Below are positions 9,896 through 18,719 of a stretch of DNA of 64,000 nt, piece by piece; position 1 is the first letter of the stretch, and every line of letters begins with the position of its first letter. A program made the translations under genes and the position numbers. A model generated the notes under the pieces. The model saw nothing but the letters and a program-made list of their open reading frames with translations, was not told where the DNA came from and ran no database searches. Origin of the DNA: Planctomycetota bacterium (GTDB taxonomy: Bacteria > Planctomycetota > J058 > JAJDCP01); assembly GCA_029260765.1 (NCBI GenBank), contig JAJDCP010000105.1, forward strand, positions 1 to 64,000, read 5' to 3'.

Positions 9896-10072
9896 GGGGA
9901 TGCTCCTGGTGTGGCCACAGCTTGAGCCGGTGAGGCCTTGCTTGCGGAAAGCCAAAGGTGGTGTCGCTAGACTTCAATGATCCATAGTCTATATTGAATG
10001 TAATTCGATCCGTATGGGCCATCTGGCCAGGTTGTCAGGCACGAGGTTTGCTTTTGCTCAGGGGAGACCGGC
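9896..10072. promoter_or_regulatory. Divergent intergenic region between the repeat protein and the LuxR-type gene
   Basis: The 177-base spacer is AT-rich around 9970-10012, in contrast to its surroundings. It includes TATATT at 9990-9995 and a TCAAT...ATTGA inverted pair (9974-9997). Both flanking genes must start from here, so it is the natural place for promoters and for binding by the adjacent regulator. Individual promoter boxes are not certain. Confidence 0.4.
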
Positions 10073-11206
10073 GTGGAGTTTTCCGAGCAGGATGTCGCCA
10101 AGATCATCGACATGGTATTGCGAACCACGGGGGAAGCGCCCTTCGATGGGCAGATGCAGGCATTCAGCGAGCGCCTCCAAGTGCTCGTGCCCTTCGACAC
10201 CCTGGCGATCTTCCCGATTCCGCCGGCGCCCGGCCCGGTGCCGGGCTCTTCGGCTACCAATTCCCTGGTCTACTTCTCCCCTGAGCTTGTCCAACGTCGA
10301 TCCGTGATCGATCTCGACTATTCGGACTTTGCCCAGCACGATCCCAAAGCAGCAGCCGTGCGGATGCCGTGGTGCGCAACCTCGTTGACGCACTACCAAG
10401 CTGCGTCGGAGTTTGACAGAAGCCCCTACACCGGTGAGTTTTTGACCGCCTATGGGCTACGTTTCGAAGCCGGCATCTCGATCCCGGTCGCCGATGCGGG
10501 GCTGGTCGCCATCGGGCTCCATCGGAGTCGGCCCAGGGGAGATTTCTCAGGCCAGGAGATCGCGCTTCTGCGGCTCGTCGCCCCTGCCCTGTCGCTGTGT
10601 TTTCGGAATACGCTCGTGCGCCGGCAGCTTCGGCGCGGCCTGGCTCAGAAGAAACCGCAAACCACGGAGGTGCTGGCTGCAACCCTGATCTTCGACCGCT
10701 GGGGCCGGCTCGACTTCGCCGACCCGGAGGCTCTGCAGCTGCTGGAGGGCGAGGCCCTGGAGCTTCTGGCCAGCGATGCGCGCCAGCTCGCTCGCGCGGC
10801 ACCTCTGGCCCCTCCCCTCGAGCGTCGCCTGCCGCTCTCCAACGGCGGTGCAGTGTGCGCCCGCATCGTTCGGTTCGAGCAGGGCCGCCAGGACCTCAAG
10901 CTGGTGTGCGGCCTGGCCCGGATCCCGCGGCGCGCCTTCGACAACTTTGCGTCCGAGGCCGAGCGCCATGGCCTGACCTCGCGCCAGCGCGAGGTCGCTC
11001 GCTGCGCTATTCGTGGACTCAGCAACAGCGAGATCGCGAGGCAACTCTCGATCTCAGTCTCCACGGTCAAGCACCACCTGGCTGCCGTGCTGCAAAAGAC
11101 CGGACTGCACAGCCGAACCGAGCTCGCTGGCTTACTGCTTGGTGGCTTAGGCCCCGGCTGGTGGCACACGGACCTCTCTTGCGAAGGGGAGTTCGGTGAA
11201 GCCTGA
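10073..11206 (+). CDS. LuxR-family transcriptional regulator
   Basis: 377 residues starting at GTG 10073, with GGGGAGA 6-8 bases upstream. The C-terminus (about residues 300-360) is a classical LuxR/GerE helix-turn-helix: LTSRQREVARCAIRGLSNSE followed by IARQLSISVSTVKHHLAAV. The N-terminal 190 residues look like a GAF-like or autoinducer-type sensor domain (PFDTLAIFP, GISIPVADAG), ligand unknown. No receiver-domain aspartate is visible, so it is not a classical response regulator. It is divergent from the nine-repeat secreted protein, its most obvious candidate target. Confidence 0.88.
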   Translation: MEFSEQDVAKIIDMVLRTTGEAPFDGQMQAFSERLQVLVPFDTLAIFPIPPAPGPVPGSSATNSLVYFSPELVQRRSVIDLDYSDFAQHDPKAAAVRMPWCATSLTHYQAASEFDRSPYTGEFLTAYGLRFEAGISIPVADAGLVAIGLHRSRPRGDFSGQEIALLRLVAPALSLCFRNTLVRRQLRRGLAQKKPQTTEVLAATLIFDRWGRLDFADPEALQLLEGEALELLASDARQLARAAPLAPPLERRLPLSNGGAVCARIVRFEQGRQDLKLVCGLARIPRRAFDNFASEAERHGLTSRQREVARCAIRGLSNSEIARQLSISVSTVKHHLAAVLQKTGLHSRTELAGLLLGGLGPGWWHTDLSCEGEFGEA

Positions 11207-11400
11207 GTCAGCGACAGCGGAGTCAGGCTGAGCGGCAGCTCGATAGTCTCGAGGGTGGTCAAGACAGGCCGTCTTCCCGAGCCCGATGGACCCATCAGCG
11301 CGCAAAACGGTCCTCTTCGATCTCGAGTCCCTCCGCCCACAAGTTCCGGTAGGGCGGCATTGCAGCACCAGCGCTGCGCCCTGTACCCAAACGATCGCAC
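11205..11400 (-). pseudogene. Degenerate fragment of an ABC exporter ATPase
   Basis: On the minus strand the peptide CALMGPSGSG (around 11272-11302) is a Walker A motif of the LolD/MacB type. It is followed almost directly by LTTLETIELPLSLTPLSL (around 11208-11262), which in intact proteins lies about 70 residues further on. The lysine of Walker A is reached only in another frame. A deletion plus frameshift therefore separates the two pieces. There is no start, signature motif or Walker B, so this is a decayed piece. Confidence 0.5.
11348..11379. repeat. Imperfect 32-mer repeat, copy B
   Basis: Same orientation and 28 of 32 bases identical to 5402-5433, including the GCAGC...GCTGC inverted pair. 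It sits beside the exporter-ATPase remnant. Identity stops abruptly at both ends. Confidence 0.4.
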
Positions 11401-11414
11401 CGCGGCACCAGCCC

Positions 11415-13319
11415 TCAATGCGCGGCGAGGCCTTGGAAATAGCGGCGCGCCAGGACCGCGAGGGAGTCCCCGGTCAGGCCGAAGGCCTCTTCGGCGCGCA
11501 GCGTGGGGTCGCCGAGCATCGCGATCAGGTCGGCGCGGTAGCGCCCCGAGTCCATCACCATCAGAAACGCGAAGCTGGCCGCGGCGGCCTCCTCTTGCGC
11601 AGCGGTATCCCCCGCCTGCCAGCGCTCCTGGCTGGACAGCGTGACGAGCTGGTCGAGGGCGAGTGCAGGGCTGCCCGCGCCGACCGTTTGAGCGTGCGCG
11701 ATGATACGGGGATTGCGTCGGGCCGATCCGAGGCTCATGCGGCCGGCGAAGAACACCGCCGGCTCCAGGTACATCGCCGCGCCCTCGGTCAGCCACGGAG
11801 CAGGAGCCGTCTCGAGGGTCTCCGCCAGAATCTGCTGGGTGAGCTGCCGCTGCAGCGCTCTATGCGGGATGGCGCCGTCCTGCAGGCACAGATGCAGAAC
11901 GTTGTCGGCGTCGAGCAGCGCCGGCCCGCGGGCATCTGGCAACACCTTCGCGCGCTGCTTTGCGTCCTTGTAGAGCCGCACCGCAAAGGGCCTGTCGGGA
12001 CCTTTGGGCGTCGACTGCTGCCACTGGAACAACCCGTCGAGCTGGCGCTGCAGCAACAGCAGGAAGGCATCCAGGCGCACGAGAAGCTCGGCGCTCAGCT
12101 CGATGCCCGCCGTCGATGTCAGCGCAAAGGCGTCGCTGGACAGCATCCAGGGCGATGCCAGCGTGCTGTGCTCTTTGTCCGCGGCGGCGACCTTCTTCCA
12201 GGTTCCCGCGTCGCACACCTCGCCCGCGTCCAGCCGCAGCAGCTGAGACTGCTCGGCCCAGCCGTAGCAGCTCCAGACGAAGCCCTGCTCTGCCATGCGC
12301 GCCGCGTGGGGGCGCAGCCATTGCTCAGCGACCTGTTCGAAGCCGAGGGCCTGCCGCGAGTGCTGATTGCTATCGTCGAGCACCAACACAAGCTCGTGCA
12401 GGACCGAGGCCAGGCCGTGCTCGTCCACTTTCTCGCAGTCTCTGGCCAGGCGGGCCAGCGTCTTGACGATCGCGAGTGTCTCTTTGCTCAGCTTCTTGTC
12501 GTAGCTTGCCTGCAGCTCTTCGAGCTTGTCGTCTGTATAGGCGCGCTTGTCGATCGCGTCCAGCCGGGCCCGGAGAGGCTGGCTGTAGCGCTCGCGCAGG
12601 CCGAGGGCGGCGACCACCTGATCCATGCGGGTCCGGGCGGCATCAGCGACCCAGGCCTTGCGTTCCATCCAGCTGACCAGGTCGCCGAGCTCCTTCGCGC
12701 TGCTGGAACCGAGCTCTGCGAGGTAGTCCGAGACCTTCGTCCTCACCGCGCAAGCGTTCTTGCGTGCGCGCCGGCGGGAGCCTGCCTGGCGCACCTCCTC
12801 GAGCTTGGCCAGCACGCGTTGCACCTCTAGCGCCCCCTCCAGCAGCTCGCGGTCGCTGAGGTCTTCGAGCAGGGCCTCGAGATCCTCCTTGCCATGGGCG
12901 TGGGCCAGGCCCGTCTGCACGTAGGTTGTGCGGAGCTGGTCGAGCTTGACCCACAAGGTCCCACGCCCGAGCACGAACATGTCTTCGCGCGCATAGGGTG
13001 CGAAGAAATCCCATGCAGCCGGACCGGCCGCCGGCAGGCTGCGCACGACGGCGATGATCGAGTCCATCAGCTCATTGAGTGAGGGGGTGAGCAGGGGCTT
13101 GTCCTGGTTGGGGGCCTTGCGGTAGGCGGCGCGCAGCTCGAGGTAGCGTTTGAAGAGCGGGTCGAGGTCGCAGAGCTCGACATCGACCTCCTCGGGGGGG
13201 GCGTCGGCCCACTGCCCGAGGGGGACCTTGTCGCGGTACAGTTTCTCGAAGACCTCGTCGGGCGTGGTGATCTGAGCCGAGACCAGTCCTGTGAGTACGA
13301 GCAGCAGGGCATAGCGCAT
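11415..13319 (-). CDS. Secreted peptidase-like protein lacking the zinc motif
   Basis: 634 residues from the ATG at 13319, which has AAGGAG 8 bases upstream; the frame stays open to 13379, but the signal peptide MRYALLLVLTGLVSA fixes the start. The body is helical and unrecognised. Near residues 530-560 the pattern APAPWLTEGAAMYLEP resembles the P-W-x-x-E-G-x-A segment of gluzincin peptidases (peptidase MA/DUF1570-like), but the preceding helix reads QRQLTQQ where HExxH is expected. It is therefore probably a non-catalytic relative, or from an unrelated family. It stands alone between remnants. Confidence 0.7.
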   Translation of the reverse strand: MRYALLLVLTGLVSAQITTPDEVFEKLYRDKVPLGQWADAPPEEVDVELCDLDPLFKRYLELRAAYRKAPNQDKPLLTPSLNELMDSIIAVVRSLPAAGPAAWDFFAPYAREDMFVLGRGTLWVKLDQLRTTYVQTGLAHAHGKEDLEALLEDLSDRELLEGALEVQRVLAKLEEVRQAGSRRRARKNACAVRTKVSDYLAELGSSSAKELGDLVSWMERKAWVADAARTRMDQVVAALGLRERYSQPLRARLDAIDKRAYTDDKLEELQASYDKKLSKETLAIVKTLARLARDCEKVDEHGLASVLHELVLVLDDSNQHSRQALGFEQVAEQWLRPHAARMAEQGFVWSCYGWAEQSQLLRLDAGEVCDAGTWKKVAAADKEHSTLASPWMLSSDAFALTSTAGIELSAELLVRLDAFLLLLQRQLDGLFQWQQSTPKGPDRPFAVRLYKDAKQRAKVLPDARGPALLDADNVLHLCLQDGAIPHRALQRQLTQQILAETLETAPAPWLTEGAAMYLEPAVFFAGRMSLGSARRNPRIIAHAQTVGAGSPALALDQLVTLSSQERWQAGDTAAQEEAAAASFAFLMVMDSGRYRADLIAMLGDPTLRAEEAFGLTGDSLAVLARRYFQGLAAH

Positions 13320-13568
13320 GAGTCGCTCCTTGGCGGGAATCCAGAGCGGGAAACCCGCTCTACTTGTGCCTGGAAGCAAACATTGGACCGTTCATGTCGA
13401 TGGCTTGGACACGGGCCTGGCGGTGAGTATGCTCGCCGTGTGTTCATACGGGTCATACGTCTGCTGCGTTCCTGCCTGGCGAGCGACCCGCGCGCCTGCG
13501 GAGCGCACGATCATGCTCGACCTGACGGCCGAGCCATCTGCGGCGGGCGCCGTGGAAGGCAAATTCTT

Positions 13569-13593
13569 GTAGGGGAGGGATTTACTCCCTCCC
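13569..13593. repeat. Dispersed GTAGGGGAGGGATTTAC hairpin repeat, copy 2
   Basis: 13569-13585 is the reverse complement of the 47-63 repeat with one mismatch. Here it forms a hairpin with 8-bp arms, GGGAGGGA and TCCCTCCC (13573-13580 and 13586-13593), around a 5-base loop. It lies six bases past the stop of the VOC lipoprotein gene. No U-tract follows on either strand, so an intrinsic terminator role is unlikely. The rest of the 13320-13598 gap shows no gene. Confidence 0.55.
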
Positions 13594-13598
13594 GCGCC

Positions 13599-14078
13599 TT
13601 AGCGCTGCCAGAGGCCGTGTTCTACCTCACCCTGGATGAAGATCGCGAATGTCCCCCGATCTCCTTGCTTTGTCGGAGGATAGGCGATCAGCGCGCCGCT
13701 CTCCTCAGCCTTTTTCGCGGCCGATTCTATGTCTTCGACTGTGATGTAGGTGCGCATCGTCGGTTTCTCATGGTCGGCCATGGGCGCCCGGATTCCCAAG
13801 AGACTCCCGTCCGGCATGACCGCGACCCGGGCCTGCCCGAGATCCGGATCTTCGGGACCGAAGGACAGCTGGTGCACGGCCTCATAGACGGCACACAGGG
13901 CCTCTACATCGTTGCTGACAATCTCCAGATAATAGCTGGTCACTTCGTCTGCCGCCTTTGTGGAAGCTGGCGCATCGGTGTGTACACCCGGCCGCGCGTT
14001 GTGGGTTGGTGCCTGACAGCCAAGAAATCCCGTCAGGACGATCGTCGCCAAGAGTGCTGGAGTTGGAGATCTTCGCAT
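13599..14078 (-). CDS. VOC/glyoxalase-fold lipoprotein
   Basis: 159 residues. The ATG at 14078 has GAGGAG 6-9 bases upstream, and the signal peptide ends in the lipobox GFLGC (Cys about residue 20), so the mature protein should be lipid-anchored in the envelope. The remaining 130 residues follow the beta-alpha-beta-beta-beta plan of a VOC domain: YYLEIVSNDVEALCAVYEAV, then GIRAPM, MRTYITVEDIESAAKKAEES and FAIFIQGEVEHGLWQ. Substrate unknown; exported VOC proteins are uncommon. The frame upstream of 14078 is open but overlaps the divergent kinase gene. Confidence 0.75.
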   Translation of the reverse strand: MRRSPTPALLATIVLTGFLGCQAPTHNARPGVHTDAPASTKAADEVTSYYLEIVSNDVEALCAVYEAVHQLSFGPEDPDLGQARVAVMPDGSLLGIRAPMADHEKPTMRTYITVEDIESAAKKAEESGALIAYPPTKQGDRGTFAIFIQGEVEHGLWQR

Positions 14079-14247
14079 GGTCGTTGGCTCCTCGCTAGTC
14101 ACGATCGATCGATGCCCGGATATTCGCCCAGCCGTGCGCAGATGTGCACGGTGGATGGACACCATACTAAGGCAAGCGTAAGCACACTTGTACCCCGAGA
14201 GCTGATGGCCGATCATGCGGGGCAGCATTGGTGGCCGCGAGGGACGC

Positions 14248-17200
14248 ATGGACAGGCAGGAGCTGGAGAAACGCTGGCAGACCATCCACGGTGTCGACTG
14301 GCAGACACAGCTCGACCCGACCGAGAGCCTGCGCCATCCGGCGGAAGCCACCCTGGAGACCTTGGTCGAGTCCGCCTCCATGCCCGCAGCGCAGCTCCCG
14401 GAGCCCGGTTTCGAGCGTCTCTCGCAGCTGGGCAGGGGAGGCCTGGGCTGCGTCTACCGGGCGAGCCAGACCAGCCTCGGGCGGGAGGTCGCCCTGAAGG
14501 TGCTGCATCCCGAGCACGCCCGGCAGCCTGCCCGTCAGCGCGACTTCCTGTCGGAGGCGCGGCTGCAGGGCCGGCTCGAGCATCCCAACATCGTCCCGGT
14601 TCACGAGCTGGGGCGTGACCCCGAGGGGCGTTGTTATCTGGCGATGAAGCTGGTGCGCGGACAGAGTTGGAGCGCCATGCTGCGTGCCGGCCAGCATGAC
14701 CTGCAGGCCCACCTCGAGATCCTGCTCAGCGTCTGCAATGCCGTGGCGTTTGCACACACCCGAGGCATCGTGCACCTCGATCTCAAGCCGGCCAATGTGA
14801 TGGTCGGCGACTTTGGGGAGGTCCTGGTCGCAGACTGGGGCCTGGCTGCGGTCATGGAGGGCTTTGACGCGGGGCCCCATATGCGGCGCGTCGCGGGGCT
14901 GGCCTGCCCCTGCGGAACGCCCTGCTACATGGCTCCAGAGCTGGCCGAGGGAGATGGGGCGCGGGTGGGCACCGGCACAGACGTCTACCTGCTCGGGGGC
15001 ATCCTGTACAGGCTGTGTACCGGAGAGCCACCCCACGGTAGCCAGTCCCTTCTGCAGGCCGTGCTTCGGGCGTCACAGGGCCAGTTTCCGGAGCAACTCG
15101 ACCAACTCCCCGCTGAGCTGGCAGCGCTCTGCCGCCGCGCTCTGGAGCCGGACCCCAGCCAACGCCTGGCAGACGTCGGTGTCTTTGCCCGCGCGGTGCG
15201 GGCGCACCTCAGCCATCGGGAGAGTCTGCGCGTGGCGCAGGCGGCCCGCGAGAAACTGCGGGCGTGCACGCGCATTCCGGTGTCCAGCCTGCCGGTCTCC
15301 CGCACCGATCCCAACCAACTCTACGCAGGTTTTGCAGCCAGTCTGGCCGGCTTCGAGCACGCGCAGCGTTTGTGGGCCGACAACCCGGAGGCGCGTGCGG
15401 GGACGCTCGCCGCGCGCCTGAGCTATGCAGAGGCTGCCCTGCAGCGGGGCGATCTGGGGCTGGTCGAGACCCTGCTCGAACAGCTGTCCAGTCACGGGCA
15501 GGAGCGGGAGGCCAGCCTGCGCGCAGGGCTGCAAGCTGCCCGCGCCCAGCAGCAACGAGAGCGGCGCACCCGCCGTCTGCTTTGGGGCGGATTGTCGGCG
15601 GCCACCCTGATGCTGGCCGCCGCGGCGTTGCTGGGATATTGGAGCGATGCCGAGCGCAAGGCGCAGCAGAGTCAGGAGCGCCAGGCGCGCATCGACAGGT
15701 TCTCCGAAGCGCTCGACGCGCTGCAAGCCGAGTCTTTGCTGCAGCGTGCCTGGGACCACATCGACGTTGTGAGTGTGCAAGCCAGCAACCGCGCTGCTCA
15801 GGACCTCATCGACAGCCTGGGTATTGCGGCGGTGGCCAGCCAACGCCTCGAACAGGCGCTGGGGGAAGAGCCCGACGGGTTGCCCGCTTTCGATGCTGCC
15901 CGCAGCGCTCTGCGTGAGCGCATGGATGTGCTGCGCAGCGCCGCCGTGCTGCTGGCCTGCGTGGGGGGCGAGTTTGGGCTGGCCCGAAGCCTGGCCAGGC
16001 CGGTGGCCGACCCGGACCTGCTGGAGCACTTGCTGGCCAGCATCAGCGAGGCGGCAAGCCGCGAGCTCAACGAACAGTTGGCCGCTGTCGATACCGCGGT
16101 GCAACGGCTGCTCATGGGCACCAGCGGCCCGGCACGCTCGAGTTGGTTGCCGGATGTGGACGAATGGGTGGTGCGTCTCAGTGGCTACCGGCATCCCGAA
16201 GTGGTCGCAGCCCTGGCTGCGCATCTGCAGCCCTTCATCGAGCGGGCCGCACGCGAGGCGCGGCGAGGCAAGCCCGCGGCCTGGAATACAGCCGAACGGG
16301 CAGCGATGGGCCTGATTCTCGACGTTCTGGGCTACATCGCCCTGCCCGAGCACACCACGCCGGTGTTGTGCGCCTTCCTGTCCGAGGTCTGGGACCACCG
16401 GCTGGTTGTGCGGGCCTGCAGCGCTCTTTGCCGGGCTCGTCACTCCGTGGCCTTCCAGTTCATGGTCGGCAGTCTGGCTCCGCGCTTGGGACATCTCAGC
16501 GGTACCTGGCGTGCGGTGCAGGATCTGCTCATGGAGTTCGTGCCTGCAGATCTCGATCCGAGCGACCGCGATCCCATGCGTTGGGCGCTGCACGGTCTGG
16601 CGGCGGCGCAACAGGGACAGCCCGAGCAGGCCCTGCGCGACTTTGCCCGTGCCCTCGAGCTCGACTCCCTGCACATCATGGCACGCATGCACCGGGCGCA
16701 TACGCTCCAAGCCCTGGGGCGCGCCCAGGAAGGAGTCGCAGACCTCGACGAGCTGGTCAAACAGGTGCCGGACGATCCTGATCTCCTCTGCAACCGGGGC
16801 CTGATCCTCCTCCAGATGAAGAATGCGGACGGCGCCCTGCGCGACTTCGACGCAGCCCTGCAGATCGACTCTCTGCACGTGCCTGCCCGGACCAATCGTG
16901 GCCTGGCCAACATCGAGCTCGGCAGGGAAGAGCAGGCGCTGCTCGATTTCACCCGAGCCCTGACCGACGACCCGTTGGCAGGCGAGGCGTGGCTCAACCG
17001 CAGCAGTCTGCGGAGCCGGCTCGGCGATACTCCGGGAGCCCTGAAGGATCTGGAGTGGGCCGCGCAGCTGCTGCCCCTGCAGCCGCGCATCCACGTCGGC
17101 CGCGCGCACATCCTGCTGGGTCTTGGGCGGACCTTGGAGGCGGTCGCGGCCTTCGACCAGGCCATCGCGACCGATCCGTACTTCGCCGTAGGCTGGATGG

Positions 17201-18504
17201 GCCGCGGCCTCGCGCAGATCTTGCTCGGCACCTTCAACCGGGCCCTGGAGGATTTCGATCGGGCTCTGGAGCTCGATCCCCACTTGTACGACGCACTGCA
17301 CGGCCGTATCCGGGCTTTGGAGGGGCTGGGCCGCTCCCGCGAGGCGCATGCCGATCTCGACGCTTTGCTGGCCGTCGAGCCGGAGCATCTCGGCGCTCGA
17401 TTGTTGCGTAGCCAGTTGCTGCGTCAGGCCGGAGCGTTCGACGCGGCCCTCGAAGACGCGCAGGAAGCCTTGCGCTTCCACCCACAGAGTGTTCTGGCCC
17501 TTGCCGAGCGGGCTGCCTGCTTTGCGGCCATGGGCGATCTCGGGCGTGCGATGGACGACTGCAACAATGGCCTGGCTTTGGATCCGCAGCATCCCCTCAT
17601 GTACATGCGGCGCGGCGTTTTGCACAAGCTGCTGGGCCAGAGAGACGCAGCGCTGGCCGACTTCGATGCTGCCGTCAAGCACGGTCCGTTGCTCCCCGAT
17701 GGCTTCCGCGAGCGCGGTCTCTTCTGGCTCGATCTGCAACAGACAGACAAGGCGGTCGCCGATCTGAGCCAAGCCGTCGAGCTCGACCCCGCGGATGGGC
17801 GCATCCTCGGTATGCTGGCTGTGGCATTGCGTGAAGCGGGCGACCCTGAGCGGGGCTTGCGTCAGATCGAAAAGGCCCTGTTCCTGCTGCCGCAACAACC
17901 CCAGCTGGTGTATGTCCAGGCCTGGCTGTTCGTGGTTCTGGGACGTCATGAGGAGGCCGCCGAGAGCTATGCTCTGCTGACCCGATTGCGTCCGAATGAC
18001 GCCGAGATCTGGAGGGACTATGGGATGCTGCTGCACCAGGTTGGTCAGCAGGAGGCAGCGCACGAGGCATTTCTGGCGGCGCTCGAGCGATCCCCTGAAG
18101 ATCTCGACTTGATGCTGACGGTGGCTGCGTCCCAGCGCGGACTCGGGAACTGGGAAGCCGCGCGGGCGCTCCTGGACACAGTGCTCCAGAGGCGGCCAGA
18201 CAGCCCCGTGGCCTATCTGCAACGGGCGATGGTCTGCGCTGCAAGCGGGGACGCAGGTGGCGCGTCGGACCTTGCGCGCTCGGTCGAGCTCTGGGCAGAG
18301 ACGCCGGAGATGGCGTTTGAGGCGGCGGCCGCGCTGTGCTCGCAGCTCGAGGTCGTCGAGAGTATGCGGAACGTCCAACTCGAGGCCGCGGCACGCCTGC
18401 TGCGTAGCGCCCTGGCAGGCGGAATTCCCGCTGAGCAACTGCAAGACCCGAGATTGGACAGCCTGCGAGGCCACAGCGGGTGGCCCGAGGTGCCTGGGGA
18501 ATGA
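14248..18504 (+). CDS. Membrane-anchored Ser/Thr protein kinase with long TPR domain
   Basis: 1418 residues from the ATG at 14248, 4 bases after GAGGGA. The Hanks-type kinase domain (about 55-320) shows the Gly-rich loop LGRGGLGCVY (61-70), K84 in VALKVL, E103, catalytic D178 in HLDLKPANVM (usual HRD arginine replaced by Leu), and D196 in DWG where DFG is usual. Both substitutions occur in planctomycete-type kinases, so activity is plausible. A single membrane segment lies at about 444-464. The outer part has an unassigned helical region (470-760) and then about 15 TPR units to residue 1400 (ALRDFxxALExDS-type motifs). It probably couples an external protein-binding surface to cytoplasmic phosphorylation. 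It is divergent from the VOC lipoprotein. The antisense frame is open over most of its length but is a composition artefact. Confidence 0.92.
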   Translation: MDRQELEKRWQTIHGVDWQTQLDPTESLRHPAEATLETLVESASMPAAQLPEPGFERLSQLGRGGLGCVYRASQTSLGREVALKVLHPEHARQPARQRDFLSEARLQGRLEHPNIVPVHELGRDPEGRCYLAMKLVRGQSWSAMLRAGQHDLQAHLEILLSVCNAVAFAHTRGIVHLDLKPANVMVGDFGEVLVADWGLAAVMEGFDAGPHMRRVAGLACPCGTPCYMAPELAEGDGARVGTGTDVYLLGGILYRLCTGEPPHGSQSLLQAVLRASQGQFPEQLDQLPAELAALCRRALEPDPSQRLADVGVFARAVRAHLSHRESLRVAQAAREKLRACTRIPVSSLPVSRTDPNQLYAGFAASLAGFEHAQRLWADNPEARAGTLAARLSYAEAALQRGDLGLVETLLEQLSSHGQEREASLRAGLQAARAQQQRERRTRRLLWGGLSAATLMLAAAALLGYWSDAERKAQQSQERQARIDRFSEALDALQAESLLQRAWDHIDVVSVQASNRAAQDLIDSLGIAAVASQRLEQALGEEPDGLPAFDAARSALRERMDVLRSAAVLLACVGGEFGLARSLARPVADPDLLEHLLASISEAASRELNEQLAAVDTAVQRLLMGTSGPARSSWLPDVDEWVVRLSGYRHPEVVAALAAHLQPFIERAAREARRGKPAAWNTAERAAMGLILDVLGYIALPEHTTPVLCAFLSEVWDHRLVVRACSALCRARHSVAFQFMVGSLAPRLGHLSGTWRAVQDLLMEFVPADLDPSDRDPMRWALHGLAAAQQGQPEQALRDFARALELDSLHIMARMHRAHTLQALGRAQEGVADLDELVKQVPDDPDLLCNRGLILLQMKNADGALRDFDAALQIDSLHVPARTNRGLANIELGREEQALLDFTRALTDDPLAGEAWLNRSSLRSRLGDTPGALKDLEWAAQLLPLQPRIHVGRAHILLGLGRTLEAVAAFDQAIATDPYFAVGWMGRGLAQILLGTFNRALEDFDRALELDPHLYDALHGRIRALEGLGRSREAHADLDALLAVEPEHLGARLLRSQLLRQAGAFDAALEDAQEALRFHPQSVLALAERAACFAAMGDLGRAMDDCNNGLALDPQHPLMYMRRGVLHKLLGQRDAALADFDAAVKHGPLLPDGFRERGLFWLDLQQTDKAVADLSQAVELDPADGRILGMLAVALREAGDPERGLRQIEKALFLLPQQPQLVYVQAWLFVVLGRHEEAAESYALLTRLRPNDAEIWRDYGMLLHQVGQQEAAHEAFLAALERSPEDLDLMLTVAASQRGLGNWEAARALLDTVLQRRPDSPVAYLQRAMVCAASGDAGGASDLARSVELWAETPEMAFEAAAALCSQLEVVESMRNVQLEAAARLLRSALAGGIPAEQLQDPRLDSLRGHSGWPEVPGE

Positions 18505-18523
18505 GACCAAGCGGCGAGGCATT

Positions 18524-18667
18524 TCAGGCTGTGCGTAGGACCTGCACCTGAAAGACTTCGCCGTCCTCGGTTTCCACCGTCCACTCCAGCGGCTGCCAGG
18601 TTCCCAGGCCATTCTGACGAGCAGCGTTGACCAGAGTTGCCAGGGCGTCTACCGGTATGTCCTCCAC
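18524..18667 (-). CDS. Small hypothetical protein (47 aa)
   Basis: A GTG at 18667 is preceded by TTGAGGAGAGACAGC, an excellent ribosome site at 7-8 bases, and opens a 47-residue reading frame starting (M)EDIPVDALATLVNAARQ and ending VLRTA. The longer frame to 18763 overlaps the methyltransferase gene and has no ribosome site. It follows the PRMT-like gene by 52 bases on the same strand and may be co-transcribed. It has no Cys and few Arg. Family unknown. A role as a substrate or accessory of the methyltransferase is only a guess from position. Confidence 0.45.
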   Translation of the reverse strand: MEDIPVDALATLVNAARQNGLGTWQPLEWTVETEDGEVFQVQVLRTA

Positions 18668-18719
18668 GCTGTCTCTCCTCAAAGCAGTGTGGCTCCTCTC
18701 CAAGCATAGCCACTGCGCG

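Noticed and set aside
11286..12830. 514-codon plus-strand frame
   Set aside because: Antisense to the exported peptidase-like gene; no start context or motif.
13318..13572. 84-codon plus-strand ORF
   Set aside because: Begins at the start of the opposite-strand gene, no ribosome site, no recognisable sequence.
13573..13593. Intrinsic terminator
   Set aside because: The hairpin has no T-run on either strand and belongs to a dispersed repeat.
15073..18612. 1179-codon open frame antisense to the kinase-TPR gene
   Set aside because: The plus frame has clear kinase and TPR motifs; the antisense product is Gln/His/Arg-rich and low in sense motifs.
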